NCBI RefSeq assembly: GCF_963082655.1
Contig: NC_081555.1
Location: 28,691,266-28,755,265 of the forward strand
DNA length: 64,000 nt
Direction of reading: 5' to 3'
Source of the DNA: Stomoxys calcitrans
Lineage: Eukaryota; Arthropoda; Insecta; Diptera; Muscidae
The position numbers were made by a program, and so were the translations under genes. Positions within the stretch are counted from its first letter, which is position 1. Each line of letters opens with the position of its first letter. Of the stretch, positions 55,591-64,000 are shown piece after piece. The notes under the pieces are model-generated. The model did not search any database, was not told the DNA's origin, and saw nothing but the letters and a program-made list of their open reading frames with translations.

Positions 55591-56172
55591 GAAATGTTTA
55601 TCATTCAAGGCGTTAGGATAATAGGGTGCCTTAAAGCATGCAAATATGCATGATGAGCGCAAGATTCCATGATTTCTCGGCATTCAATAGGGATTTTGAT
55701 CTTTATGCCAGCTGTAACATAATTAAAAGCCAAATTAGTCTTCAATATTCCTGTCTTGTTAAAGTTTGAGCTTTGTGGTAAGGGGCACAACCGAATTGTC
55801 TCTGTTTTTGCTTAATGGGTTGTACAATTCTCTATTGTATCTTCCATGGAGCTGTAAAAGTCCATTCAGGATTTATTCCGAGAAATGTTTATCATTCAAG
55901 GCGTTAGGATAATAGGGTGCCTTAAAGCATGCAAATATGCATGATGAGCGCAAGATTCCATGATTTCTCGGCATTCAATAGGGATTTTGATCTTTATGCC
56001 AGCTGTAACATAATTAAAAGCCAAATTAGTCTTCAATATTCCTGTCTTGTTAAAGTTTGAGCTTTGTGGTAAGGGGCACAACCGAATTGTCTCTGTGTTT
56101 GCTTAATGGGTTGTACAATTCTCTATTGTATCTTCCATGGAGCTGTAAAAGTCCATTCAGGATTTATTCCGA
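55591..56172. repeat. Two near-identical 291-bp tandem copies
   Basis: 55591-55881 and 55882-56172 match end to end, with one difference seen (TCTGTTTTTGC versus TCTGTGTTTGC). Each copy holds the same minus-strand 61-codon ORF (MCPLPQSSNFNKTGI...), of no recognised family. No target duplication or element signature flanks the pair. Confidence 0.9.
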
Positions 56173-56174
56173 GA

Positions 56175-56350
56175 CTTTTATACACATCATCATTGGATTG
56201 AGGTATAGTGATCTAGTCATTCTGTTTGTATCATCTCGAAATAATGGTCTGCGACCACATAAGTATATATACTTGTTCATCACGAAATTCAATATTGCCA
56301 TATCTGTCCGTCCGTCGAAATCACCACAGTGTTCTATCGAATAAAGCAAT
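56175..56350 (-). mobile_element. INE-1-like 3' end fragment (minus)
   Basis: ATCATCATTGGATTGAGG, TGATCTAGTCATTCTGTTTGTA, CATAAGTATATATACTTGTTCATCACG and CTGTCCGTCCGTCG in the order expected for the minus-strand core. The second 291-bp copy ends right at its start. Confidence 0.55.
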
Positions 56351-56460
56351 CTGGATGGTTGAACGGTAGGAACTGGAAGGCATCTTACTTCTCCTGTTCC
56401 TGTGGTAACACAATGGACGAAAACGTCTTAGTGAGTCTGCCACTTCCAACCTAACCCACT
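56345..56460 (+). mobile_element. SINE B tail fragment (plus)
   Basis: AGGCATCTTACTTCTCCTGTTC, CTGTGGTAACACAATGGACG, AAACGTCTTAGTGAGTCTGCC and ACTTCCAACCTAACCC. It parallels 63415-63520 closely. The tRNA head is absent. Confidence 0.55.
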
Positions 56461-56619
56461 GCTACTTTAATCTCTAACTCGATCGAATGAAGCTTTTGTA
56501 CGTTTTGCACAGATACTTCTTATAGATGTAGGTTGTTGGGAATTAAAGCGTACATATAAACCGATCCCCCGTTTTGAGTTCTTGAGCTCCAAGAAGCCAT
56601 TGAAATTTCATTTACTCGA

Positions 56620-57050
56620 AGGAGTAAAGCCAGCCGCTTAAAATTTTGCGTAATTACTTCTTATTAGTGTAGGTCGGTTGGGATTGTAAATGGGCCATAT
56701 CGGTGCATGTTTTGATATAGCTGCCATATAAACAGATCCGGGTTATTGACTTCTTGAGCCTCTACAGGGAGCAATTCGTTTCCGATTTGGCTGATATTAT
56801 GCATGACGTGTTTTGTTATGACTTCCAACAACTGTGGTAAGAATGGTTCAAATCGGTATATAATCTGATATCGCTGCTATATAAACCCATCTGGGGTTTT
56901 AACTTCTTGAGCCTCTACAGAGAACAATTCGTATCCGATTTAGCTAAAATTTTGCATGAGGTGTTTTGCTATGACTTTCAACAGCTGTGGGTATTGACTT
57001 CTGGAGCCTCTACAGGGATCAGTTCGTATCCGTTTTGGCTGGTATTTTGC
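56620..57050 (-). mobile_element. INE-1-like array fragment (minus)
   Basis: CGAAGGAGTAAAGCCAGCCGC, GGTCGGTTGGGATTGTAAATGG, ATAGCTGCCATATAAACAG and three units; truncated near 57045. Confidence 0.65.
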
Positions 57051-57054
57051 CCGG

Positions 57055-57515
57055 GTTTGCAGGAAAGCAGTCTGTGCTTCCTGAGGGGGAGTTTCTTCTG
57101 CGATTTGTGTGATCTTGCGATCGTACCTCTGTGACGTATCCTAAGATTTGCGTTAGGAGCGGTATGGTTCCGACGGAGGGTGCGATATGATCCGGCGAAG
57201 GTACTTACGTGCTTGCGTGAGGGCTAGGCGTTTCGCTCCACTCTCTGGTTTTGTCCCATATGATGAGAATGCAGAGAAGATTAACGAGTACTTGCTCTGT
57301 TCATAACTCTTCTATTTGTGGAGGCGGTTCTTCTGCGTTTTGGGTGATATTACGAACGTAGCTCTGGGAAGTCTATGTGAAAGGAAAGTGATATACACGT
57401 GTTTACATGAGGGATAGACGTTTACACCCTGCCTTGGGTGTAAACATCTCTAAACAACTCTGCAGGAGTTGTCTTGATGAGGATAGGGAGGAGGCTATCG
57501 AGTTCTTACTCTGCT
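57055..57515 (+). mobile_element. Non-LTR C-terminal scraps
   Basis: The end encodes [18 protein letters not shown] (about 57462-57515), the same zinc-knuckle-like segment as CRGCLDEDEEESIEYFLC at 23522. The preceding 57055-57440 contains two diverged repeats of a GGAGG..TTCTGCG..TGTG segment. A perfect 10-bp hairpin stem, GTTTACACCC/GGGTGTAAAC, lies at 57419-57444. Confidence 0.5.
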
Positions 57516-58700
57516 AATGTACGAGTACTTCCATCCATCCTTCCATCTTTCCTTCCATGCATACATCCATCCTTCCATCCAACCTTCCATCCATTCTTCT
57601 ATTTATCTATCCATTAATCCTATCATCCAACCTTCCATCCACCTTTCAATCCATTTCATCTATTCTCCCATCCATACTTCTATCCATCCATCCTTCCATC
57701 TAGCCTTCTATCCATCCTTCTATTCTCCTTCCATTCATCTATCCTTTCTTCCAACCTTCCATCAATCCTTCCATCCATCTTTCTATCCATTATTTCATCT
57801 AACCTCCCATCTAGCCTTCTATCCATCCTTCCATCTATCCTTCCATCCATTCTTTTATTCGTCTTCCATTCATCTATCCTTTCATCTTTCCATCCAACCT
57901 TCCATCCATCAATCATTCCATCTATCTATCCTTTTCATTCAACCTTCCATCCATTCATCCATTCTCCTTCCATCTATCTATCCTTTCATCTATCCATCCA
58001 TCCTTCCATCCATTCTTTCATCCATCCATCCTTCCATCCACCCTTCCATCCATCCTACCATCCATCCTTTCGCTCATCCTTCCATCCATCCTTCCATCAT
58101 TCCATTCATTCTTCTATCTATCCATCCAGCCTTCCATCCACCTTTCAATCTATCCATTTTTCCATCAATCCATCCATCTTTCTATGTATTCTTTCATCTA
58201 TCCTCCCATCCACCCATCCACCCTTCCATCCATCTATCCTTCCATCCATCCATCCATCTATCCATCCTTCCATCCTTCCATCCTTCCATCTTTCCATCCT
58301 TCCATCCATCCATCCATCCTTCCATCCTTCCATCCATCCATCCATCCATCCTTCCTTCCATCTATCCTTCCCTCCATCTTTTTCTCCAACGTTTCACCCA
58401 TCCATTCTTGCATCCATCCATTCTTCCATCCATTCGTCCATATTTCTATGTTCGCTTTTATCCCTTCATCATTCCTTGCGCCCATTATACCCTTATTACA
58501 TTTAACCATCCTTCCATTCTTCTATTTATGAAGTCTTTTCTATCCATTCTTCCTTTCGCCCATCTTATCAACCATCCTTCCACCAATACTTCCGTTATTC
58601 ACTCTGCCAACCATCTTTACATTCATCCTGCTTTCTATTTATCTTTTCATCCATCCTTTTTTCCATCCATCTTTCTATCAATCCGTCCGTCATCCTTCGA
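57516..58700. repeat. CCATCCTTCCATCCAT satellite, ~1.2 kb
   Basis: A degenerate pyrimidine-rich tandem repeat built on 4-bp steps (CCAT, CCTT, TCAT, CTAT) over almost 1.2 kb. It is purest around 58230-58370. One plus frame stays open for 422 codons, encoding a His/Pro/Ser/Ile/Phe repeat, and its complement stays open for shorter stretches. It has no coding features beyond openness. Confidence 0.9.
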
Positions 58701-59560
58701 AAATTCTTACCATCAGCAATTCATATGGTTATGGGATAATCAAGGCGTTGATAGGAAACCGGAAAAGATTGGAAGAAGTTTCTGATAAGATACGTGTAGC
58801 GACATGTTAAGTTGCCAGCGACTTAGTGTAGGTTGGAGGGAATTCCTTTAAGTTAGTCATTAATAATCAGGATGGCGAGGTCACGACGGTTGTGGAATAT
58901 TTGAATTAGATACTGTTCTTATGGATGTAGAGATAGCGATCTTGACGATGATCGATATCTAAAGGTGAGCAAAGTGGTTCGAGATGGCTGTGGTTATTAA
59001 AAGGCATCAATAGCTCGCCTAGTCATTTCGAGTATCATAGGCACTCAAGAGCCAGTGCCGTTCGGCTTCTTATTGACGCTATCTATGCGATATCGTTGAT
59101 TATTTAAAGTTGCAGCTATGTATTCAGTATACGTTAGGATCATTACACAACCAGTGAACAAGCCCGGTAGCTCACAGCTGAGCTACTCATGATAAAGATG
59201 AACCCCACATAGATAGGAGCTCAAAATTCCAATTTGTGTGATGTTCATAGATATCTCATGCAGTGCGACCGTGGTAGAGTGGTTTTGGGGCCGTAGTGGA
59301 AAAAGGGAAAACATGAGTGCAGTTGGCTGCAAGAACCAGGGGACTGGCATCAACTAATTTGGTGAATGCAAAGTCATTCAGAGCTACACAATCCGATTTC
59401 TGGACATGGCCCTCATTGCGAAACGAAAGGACGACAAAAATCCTATGGTGGATCCGGATCGTAAGAACACGGGGCTTATACTCAGGGGAAGAGAGAGGTC
59501 AGCATGGCTTTCGTATCATAACGGGACACAAGTCAATATAAAATGGGTTATAGTGAGGAA
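58701..59560 (+). mobile_element. Non-LTR fragments around a 3'-region repeat
   Basis: 58735-58790 (ATAGGAAACCGGAAAAGATTGG) resembles the pre-RNase H region at 12970-13010. 58995-59250 is the 15700-15975 repeat. 59305-59545 encodes ARTRGLASTNLVNAKSFRATQSDFWTW and RTRGLYSG, the segment following RNase H in this family (compare ARGLPSINLVD at 48000). Confidence 0.55.
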
Positions 59561-59644
59561 TCCGTGGTGATGGGTACCCAAAATTCGGCACTGCCAAACT
59601 TAGCACATTTTTAGTTGTATTTAACTATTCCTACTTTCAACTCG

Positions 59645-59963
59645 GAGGCCACCGTAGCACAGAGATTAGCATGTCCACCTATGACGCTGAACGCTTGGTT
59701 CGAATCTTGGCGAGAACATCAGAAAAAATTGTCAGCGGTAGTTATCCCCTCCTAATGCTGGCGACATTTGCGAGGAACTATGCCATTTTAAAATAATGGT
59801 ATTACAGCCATATAATATCTTCTCCCCAAAGAGGTGTTGTACTGAAACTCGACTAAACAAAGAAGGCCTTTTTCATTGAGCTTAAACTTCAATCGGACAG
59901 CACTCATTACGAGTATTATGTGAGAAGTTTGCAGCGGTGCCTTAAAGGAATGTTCATGGCAAC
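59645..59963 (+). mobile_element. SINE A (plus), near full length
   Basis: AGGCCACCGTAGCACAGAGATTAGCATG (A box region), TTGGTTCGAATCTTGGCG (B box), CCCCTCCTAATGCTGGCG, CTTCTCCCCAAAGAGGTG, TTCATTGAGCTTAAACTTC and GGAATGTTCATGGCAA. Confidence 0.75.
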
Positions 59964-61765
59964 TTTGCATTTAACGTTCGAATCTAATGTTTGGTAAATT
60001 GATAAGTATTTTTTTAATATCCAAATTGCCTCTTGAATTGCGAAAGAATTTCAAACTACTTATCGATGTTAGGTTTCAAACAATTCTATAAATCCCTTTA
60101 TGTTCTACTCATGTTCAACACTAAATACATTTCTTTGTTAAAGAAAAAAAATCCAAATTTGATTATCCTTAAAATCAATTCGCTGTAAAAGGAGCAAAGA
60201 AGCAGGCCACAGAAACACATGAGACACAAGATGCTGTATAAAAGTGTAAGAGGCGCCCAATGAATTACCCACAATTCCTAGCTTAGCCCAGTGCAAAGTG
60301 TACATAATGAAGATTATTTTTAAGTTGTTTCCCTGCCACACAAGCAACGATAATAACAACAAACACAGAAAAAAGATGCAAATTAAATATTAGCAAATTG
60401 TTGTTGGCTTCGGGATAGGTTGGAATAGGATTCTGTATCCTCAAACATGTACGCCCTAGTAAATGGTTTATGCAAGTCTTATCCTTGTTAGCAGAGTTTT
60501 CTTGGGGTTTCGTTTTTTTTTTTGGGTAAACATACACTTTGCTCTATTTTTCATTTAGGAAAAGGATGCTGGTTGTATAGTCATCATATCAGGCTACTCC
60601 CAAAAGACCAAAAAGAGGAGCCACCATAAATGCTGCCATTTGAGAAGGAGTCTGAGTATGAAGAACATCCTTTTAAGATATGCACAGGGAATCCCACTAA
60701 GAAGGTTCTGGTTTAATGGGAGTTTTGTTTTGTTTTTCTTGGACTTTTTTTTAGATGGTGTGGAAGTTTCCTATTTCTAGGAGATTGGGTTGTAAAGGAG
60801 GTTCGTTCATAAAGTGCATAAAAGCTTTAAGAATGAAAGCTTTAGGGACCTCTCTCTCTCTCTCTTTATGTTTGTTTCCGTTTATCTACCAAAATAGAGA
60901 TGTTGAGCTATTTAGAGTAGGTTTTTGAATGCACGATATTGGTTCGTAGTTCTGATTAAACTTCTCGTTGTTGTTCGTTGGCAGTAGAAATTTAAAATCG
61001 ATAACATCAAGGGTTGCATTCGAACTTTTTTCTTCGTTTGCACTTTTCGCGATGTTAACAGCTCGTTGTTGTTGCTGTAGTTGCTGTTAGGAAAGCGGAT
61101 GTAGGCGGAAGTAGGATTTCATATCAGCAATGATGGTGACCGCTGATGGTGTTGATAATAAATTTTGCTGAGAATATTGTCGGCGACGTCGGCGGCAGCA
61201 TCTCTGCCGCCTTATATGGAACAGGATATTGAATAAAACATTTAGGAATGTATTTTCATACTCAACAAAAGTATATGGCTATTTATATACATACATATGT
61301 ATATGCAAGCAGTTGTTTTCACATGCATGTACTCAGCTGTGAAAATGTATTTTATTTAGTTTTTATAGAGATAATTTGGAATTTCTGTATTTGTGTGTGT
61401 GTGGGAGTGTTTTTATTATGTTTTTGTATGCACTTATGTGTTTGGAATGAAAACATTTTTGTTTCTTTTGACCACATAATGTAAATTTTTGTGCACAATA
61501 TTAGTTTCATAGAGCATACATAGTTGGCTACAAAACAGAATTATCTTTATTCAGCACTGGAATAATGAGGTTATTTTGTGAAAAAAACAAACAGAATATA
61601 TTGTATTAAATATTTAACACCAACACACAGATAGACACAGCTATGTGGCAAAGTCTTTGTTTAAGAGTTTATTTTGGGCAACAATTAAATTGGAATTTTT
61701 GAAAAGTTATGAAGCCAAAAAGGTATTGGATATCGGAAAATTATCTATATTTAAATATATTTAGA
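59964..61765. other. Unique noncoding block
   Basis: AT-rich with TCTCTCTCTCTCT at about 60851-60864, TTGTTGTTGCTGTAGTTGCTG near 61065 and TGTGTGTGTG near 61394. ORFs of 60-84 codons are not convincing. May be intronic. Confidence 0.35.
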
Positions 61766-61861
61766 AACATGTAAAAATATACAAAGTTTGGCCGGGTCGT
61801 GTCTTGGGTACTAACCATCTTGAATGGTGCATATATACACCAACTTACTCAGTTTGTATTG

Positions 61862-62690
61862 AAGGGGACTTCAATAACGTGGTGATTGTCGCCGCACTGG
61901 ACAGCATGGGGATTCACTCCATAATCTCCCAGTAGCCTAATTAAATTCTTTATGACAGGATTATTATTGCGAACCTGGGAGACAGTGTGGTCAAAAAGCG
62001 GATGACAAGAGGAAATCCCCAGGGAGGGTGTTCTAGCCGATTCTGTGGAACCTCGTCATAAATGAAATTCCGTTGGAACTCGGCGGAGATGGCACGAAAA
62101 TAATTGCTTATGCGGACGACGTCGCACAGTGGGCGAAAATTGAAAAAATATGCCGTGTGAGAAAGGGTAGAGATATCTCTTTGAAATTTTAAGTGGTTGG
62201 AGCTGAACAATTTTGGGAAATACCGAGATGACCAATTTTAGGGGCCTGCCTAAAGGCGCCCAAACAATCTAGGAACTTGAAATTTTTCACACGATCTCGT
62301 TAACACCTCAGCTCTAACCATTTAAAATTCCAATGAGATATATTTACCCATAGAAATATCTCTACCCATTTCACACGACATATTTTTACTAGCGTTTTTC
62401 GATTTTATCCCACTGTGCGTCGTGTTGTTGGTCCGAGGCAGGTTTCTGCCGACTTTCAGCGAGATCTGGAAGGTTCACTGAGGAGATTGTCGCGATGGGC
62501 TACCTGAAAAGGGGTTGAGGATCAACCCAAGGAAGACCGAGCTTTTGCTCTCCACGTGCAGATGCAATATACGGGAGTTCAGACTCTTGTCCTTGCACGT
62601 GATCACCCTGCAGCTGTCGAGTAGCCGAAGTACATTGGTATAGCCCTCTTTTCGAAGCTGTCCTGAAAGAGGAATACTGAGGAAATAGGC
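61862..62690 (+). mobile_element. Non-LTR reverse transcriptase fragment, interrupted at YADD
   Basis: EGDFNNVVIVAALDSMGIHSI near 61862-61925 (RT motif A), ILWNLVINEIPLELGGDGTKIIAYADDVA near 62040-62124 (motif C). After the insertion at 62125-62417 comes GLRINPRKTELLLST-type sequence (about 62510-62560). An INE-like 5' terminus (AAAGTTTGGCCGGGTCG) lies just upstream at 61767-61860. Stops and frameshifts are present. Confidence 0.7.
62125..62417. mobile_element. 293-bp fold-back MITE, Transib-like ends and target duplication
   Basis: Ends CACAGTGGG and CCCACTGTG are perfect inverted repeats. The arms extend inwards about 90 bp as imperfect complements (ATATGCCGTGTGAGAAAGGG against CCCATTTCACACGACATAT; GTTGGAGCTG against CAGCTCTAAC). 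CGTCG at 62120-62124 and 62418-62422 is a 5-bp target duplication; removing the element and one copy rejoins the RT frame after ADDV. Transib transposons are known for CAC(A/T)RTG ends and 5-bp GC-rich duplications of CGNCG type. No transposase is present. Confidence 0.7.
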
Positions 62691-63015
62691 CATGCGCGTG
62701 AGTGATTTTTCACTTACGAGAAAAAAATTTTACTCGCGCACGAATTTTTTATGTCGACTCACGGGAAAATCACGACTCACGAGACAATCAATACCCACGA
62801 GAAAATCACGACTCACGAGAAAATCACAACTCACTAGGAAATCACGACTCACGAGGAAATCACGACTCACGAGGCACTCACGTCTCACGACTCATGAAGC
62901 GAATAATAATTTTAAGCATCTCATGGGCATCTCGTGAATCGTGAGCGTTTGGTGAGTCCTAAGTGTCTCGTGAGTGTTTCGGGTGTCGTGAGTGTTTCGT
63001 GAGTCATGATTTACT
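62690..63015. repeat. Short tandem repeats in two opposed orientations
   Basis: 62700-62900 holds about ten ~18-bp units of the type AAAATCACGACTCACGAG. From about 62925 the same words appear reversed (CTCGTGAATCGTGAGCG, TCGTGAGTGTTTCGTGAG) to 63015. The strand thus forms a large imperfect hairpin around 62895-62925. Two 80-codon ORFs (Arg/Ser/Leu/Thr repeats) run through it. Confidence 0.75.
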
Positions 63016-63019
63016 CGTT

Positions 63020-63790
63020 AGCCGTGGTATATAAAGTATATATATTCTTCACCGTCTTGACATTTCAGGGACACTGGACTCTGCGTATATGCCTCTAGCG
63101 ACATGTAAGCTAAGTTTTCAGGATCAGGCTCGAAGGGCAACGAATGATAAATGGTCACAAAGAGGGGGCTGTGTGCATTCCAAAACTATGTGGCCTAATC
63201 TAGACTTGATGAGGTCTACCGCTTTGCTGTTATTGGTTAGAACAGACGTCACAGTCATTGTGTCCGTCTTGACAGGTCATTGTCCAATCGGAAAACATGC
63301 TGACAGACTGAAGGAGTCCCCTTTAGGATCTCATTTCATTGAGAACCTGTCTGATGTGAACATTCGTAAGTTATTTTGCTTTTTAAAGCGATCTGGATGG
63401 TTCAACGGTAGGAACTAGAAGGCATCTTCCTTCTTCTGTTCCTGTGGTATCACAATGGACGAAAACGTCTAAGTGAGTCTGATGGCAGACTGCCACTTAA
63501 ACCTAAACAGACTTAACCTAGCGTTAGAAACTAGGAACTACCTTACACATTCCAAGGAAACTGGAATTTGTGCGTATGCCTTTAGCGAAATCTTAGGAAA
63601 AGCCCAGTAGGGTAACAAATGACAGATGGTCAAAAAGTGCGGGTTGTAAACATTACAAAAGTATATGGCCCAACCTAGACTTTGCTGTTGTTAGCTATAG
63701 ACATACAGTTGTCTCAGTCTTTGTGTCCCTCATGACAGGTCACTTTTTGATCGGAAAACATGCTGATAGACTGAAGCTTACAAATAACAG
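63020..63790 (+). mobile_element. Non-LTR C-terminal fragments and SINE B scrap
   Basis: 63030-63068 is an INE-like core scrap (TATATATTCTTCACCGTCTTGACATTTC). 63069-63420 encodes SSATCKLSFQDQARRATNDKW and LTGHCPIGKHADRLKE, a C-terminal segment matching 32740-32900. 63430-63520 is a SINE B body (GGTATCACAATGGACG, GACTGCCACTTAAACC). 63555-63790 repeats the 63069-63310 segment in more diverged form. Confidence 0.55.
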
Positions 63791-64000
63791 CACATCAACT
63801 GGCTTCCGCAGATGTGATCCCATTTTTGTTTCACTCTCTTACATTAGTGTATTGTCATCTTATCGAAATCATGCAATATAACAACACCTGTAATCGTATG
63901 CTAACCCTTCTTTAACTCCCTCAAAAACAACATAAAAACATAGCAAATATTTTCATTAACTATTGAAAATATTTGATCAACTTGTTTCTGTTGTTCAATA
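63791..64000. other. AT-rich end of window
   Basis: No ORF, repeat family or signal recognised. Confidence 0.3.

Noticed and set aside
57517..58785. 422-codon ORF as a His/Pro-rich protein
   Set aside because: It is the direct reading of a 4-bp-step satellite, has no promoter, splice or domain features, and its end runs into unrelated retroelement scrap.
1..64000. CRISPR array, prophage or bacterial gene cluster
   Set aside because: The spaced repeats are 122-155 bp tandem units without unique spacers, genes have introns, and no bacterial genes are present.

Overview
The window is nuclear DNA from a higher fly, most likely a calyptrate/muscid of the Stomoxys-Haematobia-Musca type. That placement is an inference. 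It rests on intron-containing insect genes (a CYP4-clan P450, a Yip1-family protein, a fibrinogen-like secreted protein), on AT-rich intergenic DNA, and on dense dipteran repeats whose core matches what is known of INE-1/DINE-1 ('mini-me') elements. There are no bacterial operons, CRISPR arrays or rRNA genes. The only tRNA-like sequences are SINE heads.

Three host genes can be supported. (1) A 5'-incomplete cytochrome P450 on the + strand: exons 9290-9484, 9555-9737, 11235-11304, 14184-14475 and 14542-15126, with 440 residues visible and the membrane-anchor exon not found. (2) A complete YIPF1/2-type Yip1-domain Golgi membrane protein on the + strand: exons 18359-18805, 18871-19071, 21981-22073 and 22142-22432, 343 residues. 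(3) A secreted fibrinogen-related protein on the - strand: exons 34490-33844 and 33776-33647, 258 residues, with a shortened fibrinogen domain. The three genes show no functional link.

Almost everything else is layered repeat. The main families are: (a) INE-1/DINE-1-like elements with 14-bp inverted subterminal repeats and an internal array of about 153-bp units (at least a dozen copies, including two within or beside the P450); (b) a second minisatellite with 122-131 bp units; (c) several RNase H-bearing non-LTR retrotransposon families, all broken, several ending in AACCTAACC-type tails; (d) SINE A, about 320 bp and tRNA-derived (about nine copies, one with a clear target duplication); (e) SINE B, tRNA-derived with the same CCTAACC tail; (f) DNA-transposon derivatives. 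The last group includes a mariner whose right end is an inverted copy of its left end, two TIR/fold-back MITE families, and a 293-bp fold-back element with CACAGTG ends and a CGTCG target duplication that looks Transib-like.

Layout: 1-9289 repeats upstream of the P450; 9290-15126 P450; 15200-17130 repeats and MITEs; 17130-22530 YIPF gene with repeat-filled intron 2; 22950-33460 nested retroelements and INE-like elements around a unique block (29344-30370); 33570-34490 fibrinogen-related gene; 34600-49600 repeats alternating with unique AT-rich blocks; 49620-51900 and 54141-55590 unique noncoding DNA; 55591-56172 a near-perfect 291-bp duplication; 57516-58700 a CCATCCTT satellite; 59965-61765 unique DNA; 61767-64000 nested elements. 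The unique noncoding blocks could be introns of a gene whose exons lie outside the window, but no exon is visible in them.
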